The notes under the pieces are model-generated. The model searched no databases, was not told where the DNA came from, and was given only the letters and a program-made list of their open reading frames with translations. From Microbacterium testaceum (GTDB taxonomy: Bacteria > Actinomycetota > Actinomycetes > Actinomycetales > Microbacteriaceae): a DNA stretch of 64,000 nucleotides. A program made the translations under genes and the position numbers. The stretch is from the NCBI RefSeq assembly GCF_020781835.1, contig NZ_JAJGNJ010000001.1, positions 62,001 to 126,000 on the forward strand, given 5' to 3'. Below are positions 1 to 9,036 of the stretch, in pieces (the first letter of the stretch is position 1; the number at the start of each line of letters is the position of its first letter).

Positions 1-461
1 TCGACCTCGAGGGCGGAGGGAAGGGTCTCGACCGCGAGCAGATCGGCGCCGGCGTCGGCGAGGACGGCCAGGCGGCGTCGGTGCAACGCCCGCAGCCGGC
101 CCAGGTCGAGACCGTCGTCGCCCGTGTACTCGCTGCCGTCCGCCCGTAGCGCGCCGACCGGACCGACGGATGCCGCGACCAGCGCCCGGCCCGCCTCACG
201 CGCGAGCGACACCGAGCGCCGCAGGAGCGCGTCGACGTCGGCATCCGGGATCTCGCCGCCGAACCCGACCTGATACGAGGCGGTGATCAGGACATCCGCG
301 CCCGCGGCGGCGAACTCCGCGTGCGCGGCGCGCACCTCGTCGGGGTCGTCGCGCAGGACCCGCGCCGACCAGAGCGAGGACGACACGTCGTTGCCGCGGC
401 TCTCGAGCAGCGTGCCCAGACCCCCGTCCAGAACGAGGGGGCGCGTGACGAGATCGATCAC
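1..461 (-). CDS. mmuM: Homocysteine S-methyltransferase, 3' end outside window
   Basis: Probably transfers a methyl group from S-methylmethionine or S-adenosylmethionine to homocysteine, giving methionine in the cytoplasm. The visible 153 codons begin VIDLVTRPLVLDGGLGTLLE, the glycine-rich start of the family, followed by an ITASYQVGFGG stretch and VAASVGPVGALRADGSEY, both typical of MmuM. The C-terminal zinc-binding cysteines lie beyond base 1 and cannot be checked. The GTG start at 461 overlaps the stop of the upstream MarR gene in the four bases GTGA, so the two are probably translationally coupled. Family assignment is firm; substrate choice is inferred. Confidence 0.85.
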   Translation of the reverse strand, partial: MIDLVTRPLVLDGGLGTLLESRGNDVSSSLWSARVLRDDPDEVRAAHAEFAAAGADVLITASYQVGFGGEIPDADVDALLRRSVSLAREAGRALVAASVGPVGALRADGSEYTGDDGLDLGRLRALHRRRLAVLADAGADLLAVETLPSALEV

Positions 462-967
462 GCCTCGTGGGTCTCGCCGGCGGCGAGGACCCGGAGCACC
501 CGCGCGAGCAGACCCTGGTCGGCGCGGCTGACATCGCGCAGGGCCTCCGCCTCGAGACGGACGAGTTCGGTCATGGCGGCGTCCACGCGCTCGATGCCCT
601 CGGGGGTGATGGCGACGAGGATCGCGCGCCCGTCCGAGGGGTTGGGGCGACGGTTGACGAGGCCGCGGTCGGCGAGCTTGTCGAGGCGGTTCGTCATGGC
701 CGCGCTGCCGATCATGGTCGCCGAGATCAGGCGGGTGGCGCTGAGCTCGGTCCCGGCCCGGCGGAGCACCGCGAGGACGTCGAACTCCCACACCGCGATG
801 TCGGCGCTGGCGAAGGCCCGGGCGCGGAGCTTGGACAGGTGGAACGCGGCGCGACGCAGCCGCGACATCACGTCGAGCGGGGTCAGGTCGACATCGGGCA
901 GCAGCTGCGACCAGGCGTCGATGAGGAGATCGACCTCGTCGTCTTTGCTGCTGGAGACAGGGGACAC
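458..967 (-). CDS. MarR-family transcriptional regulator
   Basis: A 169-residue cytoplasmic DNA-binding protein. The region from about residue 60 to 130 has the winged-helix layout of MarR proteins: a helix pair around LSATRLISATMIGSAAMTNR, then LADRGLVNRRPNPSDGRAIL, whose DGR turn is the wing, then ITPEG. The frame stays open upstream, but the GTG at 967 (VSPVSSSKDDE) gives the normal family length; no clear ribosome site precedes it, so translation may be leaderless. It sits before mmuM with a 4-base GTGA overlap, so it may regulate its own operon and methionine salvage. The ligand is unknown. Confidence 0.85.
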   Translation of the reverse strand: MSPVSSSKDDEVDLLIDAWSQLLPDVDLTPLDVMSRLRRAAFHLSKLRARAFASADIAVWEFDVLAVLRRAGTELSATRLISATMIGSAAMTNRLDKLADRGLVNRRPNPSDGRAILVAITPEGIERVDAAMTELVRLEAEALRDVSRADQGLLARVLRVLAAGETHEA

Positions 968-1109
968 ACCACGACGGTACCGGAGCGGCGGGGCGTGTCG
1001 GCCCCGGTCCGGGCGTTTCGGGCCCCGATTGTGGGTTCGGGGCTCGGCATACCCGCCCCGATCTCCGGATCGCGCGACCCGACGGGGACGACTGACCCGC
1101 CGCGCGGGA

Positions 1110-2222
1110 TCACCCCCAGCGCCGCGCGAGCTCCGCGCCCGCGGCGGTGAGCCAGCGGCCCGGGTCGCCGAGCGCCGCCCCGGCCGACCCCGCCAGATCG
1201 ACGAGCGCGACGGCCGCGGCGAAGCCCGACGTGTCGGCATCCGGTGTGATCCGCCCCGCGACGAGTCCCGCGGAACGCCCCTTCGCTCGGGCCAGCGCCC
1301 CCACCCGCGCCGGGGCTTTGCCCGTGGCGGAACTGGCGTCGAACGCCCCCTCCCCGGTCACCACGACGTCGGCGGCGGCCACCGCGTCGGCCAGGCCGAG
1401 AAGGTCGGCGACCCGCTCGGCGCCCGGGACCAGCTCGGCACCCCAGGCCCGCAGGGCGGCGCCGGTGCCACCGGCCGCTCCCGCGCCGGGCAGGGTGGCG
1501 TCGATGCCGAGCAGGGAAGCCGCCCGCGCGAGCGCCGCGTCCGCGTCGGCGATGTCGGCCGGCCCGAGGCCCTTCTGCGGCCCGAAGACCCGCGCCGCAC
1601 CCGCCGCGCCGGTGAGGGGGCTGCGCACGTCGGTGAGGACGACGGCACCGCCCGGCGGCAGGGCGCGCAGCCCCGAGCGATCGAGGCGCACGGCGGTGCG
1701 CAGGCCGCGGAGGCCGGCCACGATGTCGCGGCCCTCGGCATCCGTGATCCGGGCGCCGAGGGCCGTGAGGGCGCCGAACCCGGCATCGGTGGACGCGCTG
1801 GATCCGATCGCGAGGACGAGCCGCGAGACGCCGTGGTCGAGCGCCGCCGCGATCGCCTGACCGAACCCGCCGGTACCGGCGTCGAACGGGCGCCGCGCGC
1901 CGCCAAGCAGTTCGATTCCCGAGGTCGACGCGAGCTCCACGACCCCGGTGCCGTCCGGCGCGTCCGCCGCGGGAGGGAGCAGGACCCAGGATGCCGCGAC
2001 CTCCCGGTCGTGCGGACCCGTCACGGTCAGCGGCATCCGTCGCGCGCCGGGCACGGCGCTGAGGAACGAGCGGAGGGTTCCCTCTCCGCCGTCGGCCATC
2101 GGCAGCTCCACGATGTCGTCGCCGCCGCGCACGGAGCGCCACCCCGCGGCGAGCGCGGTCGTCGCGTCGGCGGCGGAGATCGACCCCTTGAACCCGTCCG
2201 GGGCGAACAGCACGCGCGTCAC
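1110..2222 (-). CDS. Glycerate kinase
   Basis: Phosphorylates D-glycerate with ATP in the cytoplasm, linking glycerate and glyoxylate metabolism to glycolysis. The 370-residue protein has the normal length of the GlxK/GarK family. Its N-terminus VLFAPDGFKGSISA and the PMADGGEGTL motif near residue 45 are hallmark segments, and a glycine-rich ELLGGARRPFDAGTGGFGQ stretch follows. It lies downstream of the LacI gene on the same strand, with palindrome A1 in the 126-base gap, so co-transcription is possible but not shown. Whether the product is 2- or 3-phosphoglycerate cannot be read from sequence. Confidence 0.88.
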   Translation of the reverse strand: MTRVLFAPDGFKGSISAADATTALAAGWRSVRGGDDIVELPMADGGEGTLRSFLSAVPGARRMPLTVTGPHDREVAASWVLLPPAADAPDGTGVVELASTSGIELLGGARRPFDAGTGGFGQAIAAALDHGVSRLVLAIGSSASTDAGFGALTALGARITDAEGRDIVAGLRGLRTAVRLDRSGLRALPPGGAVVLTDVRSPLTGAAGAARVFGPQKGLGPADIADADAALARAASLLGIDATLPGAGAAGGTGAALRAWGAELVPGAERVADLLGLADAVAAADVVVTGEGAFDASSATGKAPARVGALARAKGRSAGLVAGRITPDADTSGFAAAVALVDLAGSAGAALGDPGRWLTAAGAELARRWG

Positions 2223-2278
2223 GCACCGACCCTACTCGGCGACTTTTCACGACAGACGTCGATGGCGCACACCGACGA

Positions 2279-2329
2279 GTGTCCAGGACACGCCGATACG
2301 GACGGCCACGGACGGCGTGTCCTGGACAC
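2279..2329. repeat. Palindromic element family A, copy A1
   Basis: A 51-bp inverted repeat with 17-bp arms: left arm GTGTCCAGGACACGCCG (2279-2295), right arm CGGCGTGTCCTGGACAC (2313-2329), and a 17-bp loop. Each arm contains its own short inverted repeat (GTGTCC/GGACAC), so the structure is nested. It fills most of the gap between the LacI gene and the glycerate kinase start. Three near-identical copies occur at 19091, 41402 and 47632. It could act as a terminator, an mRNA processing hairpin or a protein-binding site; function unknown. Confidence 0.9.
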
Positions 2330-2348
2330 TCGGCCGGAAGCGAACGCG

Positions 2349-3350
2349 TCAGCGCGGCGGAGGCGGCGCTGTCGTGGCGCGGATGACCAGGCGCGTGGGC
2401 AGCTGTACGTGCGTCTCGGGCAGCTCTTCGCCCGAGAGGAGGGCCAGCACGATGCGCACCGCCTCGGCTCCGAGCCGTTTCATCGGCTGTCGGATGGTCG
2501 AGAGGCCGGGCTGGGCACGGGCGGCCTCGGGCACGTCGTCGAAGCCCACGACGGAGAGATCCTCGGGGACGCGCAGGCCTCTTTCGGCCGCGACCTCGAT
2601 GATCGACAGGGCCGAGAGGTCGTTCGCGGCGAAGACGGCGGTGGGGCGGTCAGGCAGGGCGAGCATCGCGTGCGCGGCCTCGCGGGCGACGTCCTGCTCG
2701 TATCGGCCGACGCCGACCAGCGCGGGATCGAACGGGATGCCGGCCGCCGACAGACCCGCGCGGTACCCCGAGGCGCGCGCCACCGCCGACCGCAGGTCCG
2801 GGCGACCGGCGATGAAGCCGATGCGGCGGTGGCCGAGTTGCGCGAGGTAGTGCACGGCCTGCTGCGCCCCGGTGTAGCTGTCGGATTCGACCGTGGGCAG
2901 GTCGGCACGGCCGGTGTGCGGGTCGACGGCGACGATGGGCACCTCGCTGACGACGTTCACGACCGTGGGCGTCACCAGGATCGCCGCGTCGATGAGCGTG
3001 CCGCTCAGACGACTGAGCGAGCGCCGCTCCCATCCCTCGCCGTCGCGGCGAGCACCGGTGTAGGCCAGGAGGTCGTAACCGGTGTCGGAGAGGGCCCCGC
3101 CTACTCCCTTGAGGATCTCCGCGGAGAACGGCTCGATGTCCGCCACGAGGACGCCGATGACCCCGGTACGGCGCGCGCGCATGCTGCTCGCCACCAGGCT
3201 GGACTCGTAGCCGAGCGCTTCCACGGCGTCGAGCACGCGCGCCACCGTCTCGGGCGACACCCCGTACCGGCCGTTGACGGCCTTGGAGACCGTGGCCACC
3301 GACACCCCCGCGGCGGCGGCGACGTCGTGGATGGTCGCGCGTCTGTTCAC
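2349..3350 (-). CDS. LacI-family transcriptional regulator
   Basis: A 333-residue sugar-responsive repressor. Residues 5-26 form the LacI helix-turn-helix (TIHDVAAAAGVSVATVSKAV), followed by a hinge and a periplasmic-binding-protein-like ligand domain with the usual GVLVADIEPFSAEILKGV and DLSVVGFDDVPEA segments. It is divergent from the binding protein-permease-GH3 operon that starts at 3522, so it probably controls that operon and itself through the palindromic site near 3376-3391. The inducer is likely a sugar released by the GH3 enzyme. Family is certain; target and ligand are inferred from position. Confidence 0.92.
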   Translation of the reverse strand: MNRRATIHDVAAAAGVSVATVSKAVNGRYGVSPETVARVLDAVEALGYESSLVASSMRARRTGVIGVLVADIEPFSAEILKGVGGALSDTGYDLLAYTGARRDGEGWERRSLSRLSGTLIDAAILVTPTVVNVVSEVPIVAVDPHTGRADLPTVESDSYTGAQQAVHYLAQLGHRRIGFIAGRPDLRSAVARASGYRAGLSAAGIPFDPALVGVGRYEQDVAREAAHAMLALPDRPTAVFAANDLSALSIIEVAAERGLRVPEDLSVVGFDDVPEAARAQPGLSTIRQPMKRLGAEAVRIVLALLSGEELPETHVQLPTRLVIRATTAPPPPR

Positions 3351-3375
3351 GCGTCGACACTAGTCGTAGAAATCA

Positions 3376-3391
3376 TTTTCGAAAACGTTTG
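3376..3391. promoter_or_regulatory. Candidate LacI operator between regulator and ABC operon
   Basis: In a locally AT-rich stretch of an otherwise GC-rich region sits TTTTCGAAAACGTTTG, holding the perfect palindromes TTTTCGAAAA (3376-3385) and AAACGTTT (3383-3390). An AAACGTTT core with central CG is typical of LacI-family operators. It lies 26 bases upstream of the regulator start and about 130 bases upstream of the binding-protein start, fitting shared control of both. No promoter boxes were assigned. Confidence 0.6.
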
Positions 3392-3521
3392 ACGACGCAC
3401 GCCCCCCGGGTGACACTTCTGGAACTCGGGCCGCACACCCGGGTGTGAACGATCGGCATCGCAGCCGAACACCGGAGCATCCCGTGAGGGACGCACCTCG
3501 ACGAAGAGAAACGGGAATCAC

Positions 3522-4808
3522 ATGAACAAGAGGAAGATCCTCGCCGCCTCGGCCATCGCCGTGGCCGGCACCCTCGCCCTCGGCGGCTGCGCCGGAGGCG
3601 GTGGAGGAGAGAACGCCGACGGCAGCGTCACGCTGACGTTCTGGCACAACTCCACCACCGGCGACGGCAAGAAGTACTGGGAAGACACCGCGGCGGCCTT
3701 CGAGGAGGCCAACCCCGGCGTGACCATCGAGATCCAGGCCGTGCAGAACGAGGAGATGGACGGCAAGCTCCAGACCGCGCTGAACTCCGGCGACGCCCCC
3801 GACATCTTCATGGCACGCGGCGGCGGCAAGCTCGCCGACATCGTCGAGGCCGGCCAGGCGATGGACCTCACCGACAAGATCTCCGACGACGTCAAGACGG
3901 CACTCGGCGGGTCGCTCGGTGCCTTCGAGGTCGACGGCAAGAACTACGGCATGCCCGTCGCCGTGCTGCCCTCCGGCATCTTCACCTCGCAGGACCTGCT
4001 CACCGCGGCCGGCGTCACCGAGGCCCCCGCCACGATCGAGGACCTCGAGGCCGCCGACGAGAAGATCAAGGCGACCGGCGTCGCCCCGATCGCCGTCGGC
4101 GCCAAGGACGCCTGGCCCGCCGCGCACTGGTACTACAACTTCGCCCTGCGCGCCTGCGCCAAGGACGTGCTCGACGCCGCCGCCGAGAGCCGCAACTTCG
4201 ACGACCCGTGCTGGCTGGAGGCCGGGGAGAACCTGCAGTCGTTCCTGGCGACGGAGCCGTTCAACGAGGGCTTCCTCACCACCGCGGCCCAGCAGGGCGC
4301 CGGCTCCTCGGCCGGACTCCTGGCCAACCACCAGGCAGCGATGGAGCTCATGGGCGCCTGGAACCCCGGCGTCATCGCCTCGCTGACCCCCGACCAGCAG
4401 CCGCTCGCGGACCTCGGCTGGTTCCCGTTCCCCGAGGTCCCCGGTGGTGACGGCGAGCCCGGCGCCATCATGGGCGGCGTCGACGGCTACTCGTGCTGGG
4501 TGAACGCTCCCGAGCAGTGCGCCGACTTCCTCAACTTCATGGTGACCAAGGAGAACCAGGAGTACTACGCCGAGGCGTTCCAGACGATCCCCGCCTCCAG
4601 CGAGGCGACGGATGCCGTCACGACCCCCGCTCTGCAGTCGGCCCTGGCCGCCTACACCGACGCCCCCTACGTGTCGGTGTGGCTGGACACCCTGTACGGC
4701 CAGAACGTCGGCAACGCGCTGAACGTCGCCGTGGTCGACATGTTCGCCGGCAAGGGCAGCCCGCAGGGCATCGTCGACGCCGTCAACGCGGCCGCGTCGC
4801 GCTCCTGA
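3522..4808 (+). CDS. Sugar ABC transporter substrate-binding lipoprotein
   Basis: A 428-residue extracellular sugar-binding lipoprotein, anchored at Cys23 after a short signal peptide with lipobox LGGC. The mature part starts VTLTFWHNSTTGDGKKYWED, typical of the carbohydrate-binding family 1 (MalE/UgpB-like), and carries the later GAWNPGVIASL and WFPFPEVPGG segments of that family. It is the first gene of an operon with two permeases and a GH3 glycosidase, with 10 bases to the next gene. The substrate is probably a beta-linked di- or oligosaccharide (cellobiose- or xylobiose-like), judged only from the GH3 neighbour. Confidence 0.9.
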   Translation: MNKRKILAASAIAVAGTLALGGCAGGGGGENADGSVTLTFWHNSTTGDGKKYWEDTAAAFEEANPGVTIEIQAVQNEEMDGKLQTALNSGDAPDIFMARGGGKLADIVEAGQAMDLTDKISDDVKTALGGSLGAFEVDGKNYGMPVAVLPSGIFTSQDLLTAAGVTEAPATIEDLEAADEKIKATGVAPIAVGAKDAWPAAHWYYNFALRACAKDVLDAAAESRNFDDPCWLEAGENLQSFLATEPFNEGFLTTAAQQGAGSSAGLLANHQAAMELMGAWNPGVIASLTPDQQPLADLGWFPFPEVPGGDGEPGAIMGGVDGYSCWVNAPEQCADFLNFMVTKENQEYYAEAFQTIPASSEATDAVTTPALQSALAAYTDAPYVSVWLDTLYGQNVGNALNVAVVDMFAGKGSPQGIVDAVNAAASRS

Positions 4809-4818
4809 GGATCCGGAC

Positions 4819-5841
4819 ATGACCACCGTGCGTCACCCCGTCGCCACCGCGTCGGATGACGCCGCCGGTCGCCGCCTGGCCGAGGAGGGAGCCACCCGCT
4901 CCTCCTCGGCCGGGCGGTCGCCCGTGCGGCGGCGCCGCGAGAACTGGCGCATCCGCGGCGAACTCGCGATCCTCCTGGGCCCGGCCCTGGTGGTCTTCGT
5001 CTCGTTCGTCATCCTGCCGGTGGCCCTGGCCGCCTTCTACGGCTTCTACAGCTGGTCGGGTTTCGGCACCCCCACCGAGTTCGTCGGGTTCCGCAACTAC
5101 CTCACGATCGTCACCGACCCCGCCTTCCACGAGGCGCTCGGGCACAACGCCTTCATCGTCATCGGCTCGCTCGTGCTGCAGGGACCGCTGGCTCTCGGAC
5201 TCGCCCTTCTGCTGAACCGGAAGATGCGCGCGCAATCGCTCATCCGCGTGCTGATCTTCGTGCCCTACGTCATCTCCGAGGTCGTCGTCGGCCTCGGCTG
5301 GGGCCTGATGCTCCAGTCCGGCGGTGCGCTCAACGGCGCGCTGGAGAAGATCGGGCTCGGTTCGCTCCGCGCCGACTGGATCTCCGACCCGGCGCTGGCG
5401 ATCTGGACGCTGCTGATCATCATCACGTGGAAGTACATCGGCTTCGCCGTCATCCTCTTCCTCGCCGGGCTCCAGGGCATCCCCGAGGAGCTCTCCGAAG
5501 CAGCGGCGATCGACGGCGCCTCGTTCTGGCAGATCCAGCGCCACATCGTGCTCCCCCTCATGGGTCCCACGATCCGGATCTGGGCGTTCCTGTCGATCAT
5601 CGGATCGCTCCAGTTGTTCGATCTCGTCTGGATCATCTGGGGTCAGTACGTCGCCTCGACGGCCGGGACGTCGACCATGGCCACCTACATGGTCGCCAAC
5701 GGTCGAAACGCGGGCAGCTTCGGCTACGGCAGCGCCGTCGCCGTGGTGATGTTCCTGATCTCCCTGTCCGTCGCCCTCATCTACCAGCGCTTCGTGCTCC
5801 GTCGTGACACGGCCGGCGCTCTCACGGGAGGCACCAAGTGA
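4819..5841 (+). CDS. Sugar ABC transporter permease, MalF type
   Basis: An inner-membrane subunit of a carbohydrate importer, 340 residues with about six membrane segments after a charged N-terminal tail of roughly 50 residues. The ATPase-coupling EAA loop is visible near residues 222-247 as EELSEAAAIDGASFWQIQRH followed by a hydrophobic VLPLM. It follows the binding-protein gene by 10 bases and its stop overlaps the next permease start in the four bases GTGA. No ATPase gene is in the operon, so a shared MsiK-like ATPase encoded elsewhere is expected. Confidence 0.9.
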   Translation: MTTVRHPVATASDDAAGRRLAEEGATRSSSAGRSPVRRRRENWRIRGELAILLGPALVVFVSFVILPVALAAFYGFYSWSGFGTPTEFVGFRNYLTIVTDPAFHEALGHNAFIVIGSLVLQGPLALGLALLLNRKMRAQSLIRVLIFVPYVISEVVVGLGWGLMLQSGGALNGALEKIGLGSLRADWISDPALAIWTLLIIITWKYIGFAVILFLAGLQGIPEELSEAAAIDGASFWQIQRHIVLPLMGPTIRIWAFLSIIGSLQLFDLVWIIWGQYVASTAGTSTMATYMVANGRNAGSFGYGSAVAVVMFLISLSVALIYQRFVLRRDTAGALTGGTK

Positions 5842-6722
5842 CCGCCACCGCCACCCTCGTCGCGCCCAAGGCGCCCCGCTCGGCCCGCCGCGCCCCGGTC
5901 GGCACCAAGCGCTCGAGCTCGGTCATCGTGGGCTTCGTCGCCCTCCTGCTGATCGGCATGATGCTCGCCCCGGTGGTGTACATCATCCTCGGCGGCTTCC
6001 GCTCGAACGCCGAGATCACCGTCGATCCGTCGGGCTTTCCCACCCGGTGGAACTGGGAGAACTACGCCGATGTCCTCGGCAGCGGAGTGTTCTGGGGTCA
6101 GGTCGGCAATTCCGCCATCGCCGCGATCGCCACGACGGTGTTCGTCGTGGCGCTGGGCCTGATGGCCGCGTATGCGCTGTCTCGCTACCGTTTCCGCGGA
6201 CGCGGAGCGGTGTACGCGCTCTTCACCGCCGGGCTCATGTTCCCCATGACGGTCGCCATCACGCCGCTGTACATCCTCGTGCGCAACCTGGGGCTGACGA
6301 ACTCGTTGACGGGCGTCATCGTGCCGCAGATCGCCTTCGCGCTGCCGCTGACGATCATCATCCTCTCGCCGTTCCTCGCGGCGATCCCGAAGGAGCTGCA
6401 GGAGGCCTCGTCGATCGACGGGCTCGGTCGTCTCGGGTTCTTCTGGCGCATGGTGCTGCCGCTGGCCGTTCCCGCGGTCGTGACCGTCGGCATCCTGGCC
6501 TTCGTCAACAGTTGGAACTCCTACATGCTGCCGCTGTTCATCCTCAACAACGAGGCCTCCTACACGCTGCCGCTGGGCACGCAGGCCTTCGCTTCCCAGT
6601 ACTCCGTCGACACCGCTCGCGTGCTCGCATTCACCTCGCTGTCGATGATTCCCGCCCTGCTGTTCTTCAGCGTCTTCGAGCGGCGGATCGTCGGCGGTCT
6701 CACCGGCGCCGTGAAGGGCTGA
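5838..6722 (+). CDS. Sugar ABC transporter permease, MalG type
   Basis: The second membrane subunit, 294 residues, about six membrane segments. The EAA loop is near residues 183-210 (KELQEASSIDGLGRLGFFWR then MVLPL). The GTG start is fixed by the 4-base overlap with the upstream permease. The C-terminus ends FERRIVGGLTGAVKG, the usual tail of MalG-type proteins. It works with the preceding permease and lipoprotein; the GH3 gene starts 5 bases after its stop. Confidence 0.9.
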   Translation: MTATATLVAPKAPRSARRAPVGTKRSSSVIVGFVALLLIGMMLAPVVYIILGGFRSNAEITVDPSGFPTRWNWENYADVLGSGVFWGQVGNSAIAAIATTVFVVALGLMAAYALSRYRFRGRGAVYALFTAGLMFPMTVAITPLYILVRNLGLTNSLTGVIVPQIAFALPLTIIILSPFLAAIPKELQEASSIDGLGRLGFFWRMVLPLAVPAVVTVGILAFVNSWNSYMLPLFILNNEASYTLPLGTQAFASQYSVDTARVLAFTSLSMIPALLFFSVFERRIVGGLTGAVKG

Positions 6723-6727
6723 TCCAC

Positions 6728-9025
6728 ATGACGATCCACAAGACCGATGTCGCCGCGCCCCTGGCCCCCGGCGTCTCGCCCCGGGTGCAGGCGCTCGTGT
6801 CCGAGATGACGCTCGACGAGAAGCTCGCGCAGCTCGTGGGCTACTGGGTCGACCAGGGCGACGAGGTCGTCGCCCCCCTGTCCGGCGAGAAGGTGACCTC
6901 GACCGGTTACGCCGATGCCACGGTCCACGGCCTGGGTCACCTGACGCGCGTCTACGGCACCCGGCCGGTCGACCCGGTCGAGCGTGCCGCGTGGCTCTGG
7001 GGCGAGCAGCGGCGGCTGAAGACCGAGACGCGTCTGGGCATCCCCGCCCTCGTGCACGAGGAGTGCCTCACCGGCTTCGCCGCGTGGAAGGCGGCGACCT
7101 TCCCCACCCCGCTCGCGTGGGGCGCGTCGTTCGATCCGGAGACCGTCGAGCTCGTGGCATCCGCGATCGGACGCTCGATGCGCGAGGTCGGAGTGCATCA
7201 GGGCCTCGCGCCCGTGCTCGACGTGGTCCGCGACCCGCGGTGGGGACGGGTCGACGAGTGCATCGCGGAAGACCCCTACGTGGTCGGCACCATCGGCACC
7301 GCGTACGTCCGCGGCCTGCAGTCCGCCGGGGTGCACGCGACCCTCAAGCACTTCGTGGGGTACTCGGGCTCGCGCGCGGGTCGCAATCACGCCCCCGTGC
7401 ACGCCGGTCCGCGCGAGTTGCAGGACGTGTTCCTGCCGCCGTTCGAGATGGCCGTGCGCGACGGCGGGGTGCGTTCGGTCATGAACTCCTACGCCGAGAT
7501 CGACGGCATCCCGGTCGCCGCCTCTCCCGAGCTCCTCACCGATCTTCTGCGCCGCCGGTGGGGCTTTGACGGCACGGTGGTCTCCGACTACTTCGCGGTG
7601 GAGTTCCTCCGCTCGATGCACGGGGTCGCGGGCACGCACGGCGAGGCGGCACAGCTCGCCCTCGAGGCCGGGATCGATGTCGAACTCCCCGGCCCCGACG
7701 CCTTCCCCCACCTGGCACGGCGGGTGGCATCCGGGGAGCTCCCCGAGGCCGTCATCGACCGGGCCGTCGCGCGCGTGCTGGCCGAGAAGGAGGACCTCGG
7801 TCTGCTGGATGCCTCCTTCGACGACGCCCCGACCGCGGTCGACCTCGACGACGCCGAGCACCGGGCGCTGGCATACCGCCTGGCGCTGGAGAGCGCCGTG
7901 CTGCTGCGCAACGACGAGGTGCTGCCGCTGTCCACCCCCGGTCGCATCGCCGTGATCGGCCCGAACGGCGACAGCGCCGAGGCCCTCATGGGCTGCTACT
8001 CCTTCGCCAACCACGTGCTCGCGCACCACCCCGGCACGCCGATGGGGTTCGAGATCCCCACGGTGCGCGAGGCGCTGTCCGCGCGATTCCCCGACGTCGT
8101 CGCCGCGGAGGGATGCACGGTGGAGGGGACGGATGCCGCGGGCATCGCCGCCGCGGTGGAGTTGGCGCGCACGGCAGAGGTCGCCGTGGTCGTCGTCGGG
8201 GACCGCGCGGGCCTGTTCGGCCGCGGCACCGTCGGCGAGGGCAACGACGCCGACTCCCTCGAGCTGCCGGGCCTGCAGCGCCGGCTCGTCGAGGAGGTCG
8301 TCGCGACCGGAACCCCCGTCGTCATGGTGCTGCTCACCGGACGCCCGTACGCGCTCGGCTGGGCGCTCGACGACCCGTCCGGGCCTGCCGCCGTCGTGCA
8401 GGCGTTCTTCCCGGGCGAGGAGGGCGGGCCTGCCCTGGCCGCCCTGCTGGCCGGGGATGCCACGCCCTCGGGTCGACTGCCCGTCTCGCTCCCCCGCTCC
8501 GCCGGCGCACAGCCGTACTCGTACCTGCACCCGATCCTCGGCGGTCGCAGCGACGTCACGAGCACCGACCCGACGCCGGTCCGTCCGTTCGGCTTCGGGC
8601 TGTCGTACACGACGTTCCGGCGCGAGGACCTGAAGGCGGATGCCGAGGTGCGGGCCGGCGACGCCTTCGCCGCGAGCGTCCGCGTGACCAACACCGGCGA
8701 GCGCCGCGGTGCCGACGTCGTGCAGCTGTACGCGCACCGCGCGGTGGCGAGCGTGACCCGACCGGTCGCGCAGCTCGTCGCCTACGCCCGCGTGGAGCTG
8801 GAGCCGGGAGAGAGCGCCGAGGTGCGGTTCACGATCCCGGCATCCCGCCTGGCCTTCAGCGACCGGACGCTGCGCCGGGTCGTCGAACCCGGCGAGGTGG
8901 AGCTGCGCGTGGGAGCGTCGTGCGCCGAGGTGGACGAGGCCGTGTCGCTGCGCCTGACCGGCCCGACGTACGAGCTGGGCCCCGACGATGCCCGCGTCGT
9001 CGCCGTCGAGGTGCGCCGGGCCTGA
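6728..9025 (+). CDS. Glycoside hydrolase family 3 beta-glycosidase
   Basis: A 765-residue cytoplasmic enzyme (no signal peptide) that removes terminal beta-linked glucose or xylose from imported oligosaccharides. The N-terminal barrel includes KHFVGYSGSRAGRNHAPVH, and the catalytic nucleophile is probably Asp287 in VVSDYFAVEF. A second domain starts near residue 380 and a fibronectin III-like C-terminal domain (GADVVQLYAHR to VELRVGAS) ends the protein, the usual GH3 architecture. The frame is open upstream through the permease gene, but ATG 6728, 5 bases after the permease stop and behind an AAGGG site, is the natural start. Beta-glucosidase versus beta-xylosidase is undecided. Confidence 0.9.
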   Translation: MTIHKTDVAAPLAPGVSPRVQALVSEMTLDEKLAQLVGYWVDQGDEVVAPLSGEKVTSTGYADATVHGLGHLTRVYGTRPVDPVERAAWLWGEQRRLKTETRLGIPALVHEECLTGFAAWKAATFPTPLAWGASFDPETVELVASAIGRSMREVGVHQGLAPVLDVVRDPRWGRVDECIAEDPYVVGTIGTAYVRGLQSAGVHATLKHFVGYSGSRAGRNHAPVHAGPRELQDVFLPPFEMAVRDGGVRSVMNSYAEIDGIPVAASPELLTDLLRRRWGFDGTVVSDYFAVEFLRSMHGVAGTHGEAAQLALEAGIDVELPGPDAFPHLARRVASGELPEAVIDRAVARVLAEKEDLGLLDASFDDAPTAVDLDDAEHRALAYRLALESAVLLRNDEVLPLSTPGRIAVIGPNGDSAEALMGCYSFANHVLAHHPGTPMGFEIPTVREALSARFPDVVAAEGCTVEGTDAAGIAAAVELARTAEVAVVVVGDRAGLFGRGTVGEGNDADSLELPGLQRRLVEEVVATGTPVVMVLLTGRPYALGWALDDPSGPAAVVQAFFPGEEGGPALAALLAGDATPSGRLPVSLPRSAGAQPYSYLHPILGGRSDVTSTDPTPVRPFGFGLSYTTFRREDLKADAEVRAGDAFAASVRVTNTGERRGADVVQLYAHRAVASVTRPVAQLVAYARVELEPGESAEVRFTIPASRLAFSDRTLRRVVEPGEVELRVGASCAEVDEAVSLRLTGPTYELGPDDARVVAVEVRRA

Positions 9026-9036
9026 GGGCGCGAGCC

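Noticed and set aside
321..3392. A 1023-codon plus-strand open frame across the MarR, glycerate kinase and LacI genes
   Set aside because: It is antisense to three clear genes, its product is Arg/Gly-rich with no domain, and such shadow frames are expected at this GC content.
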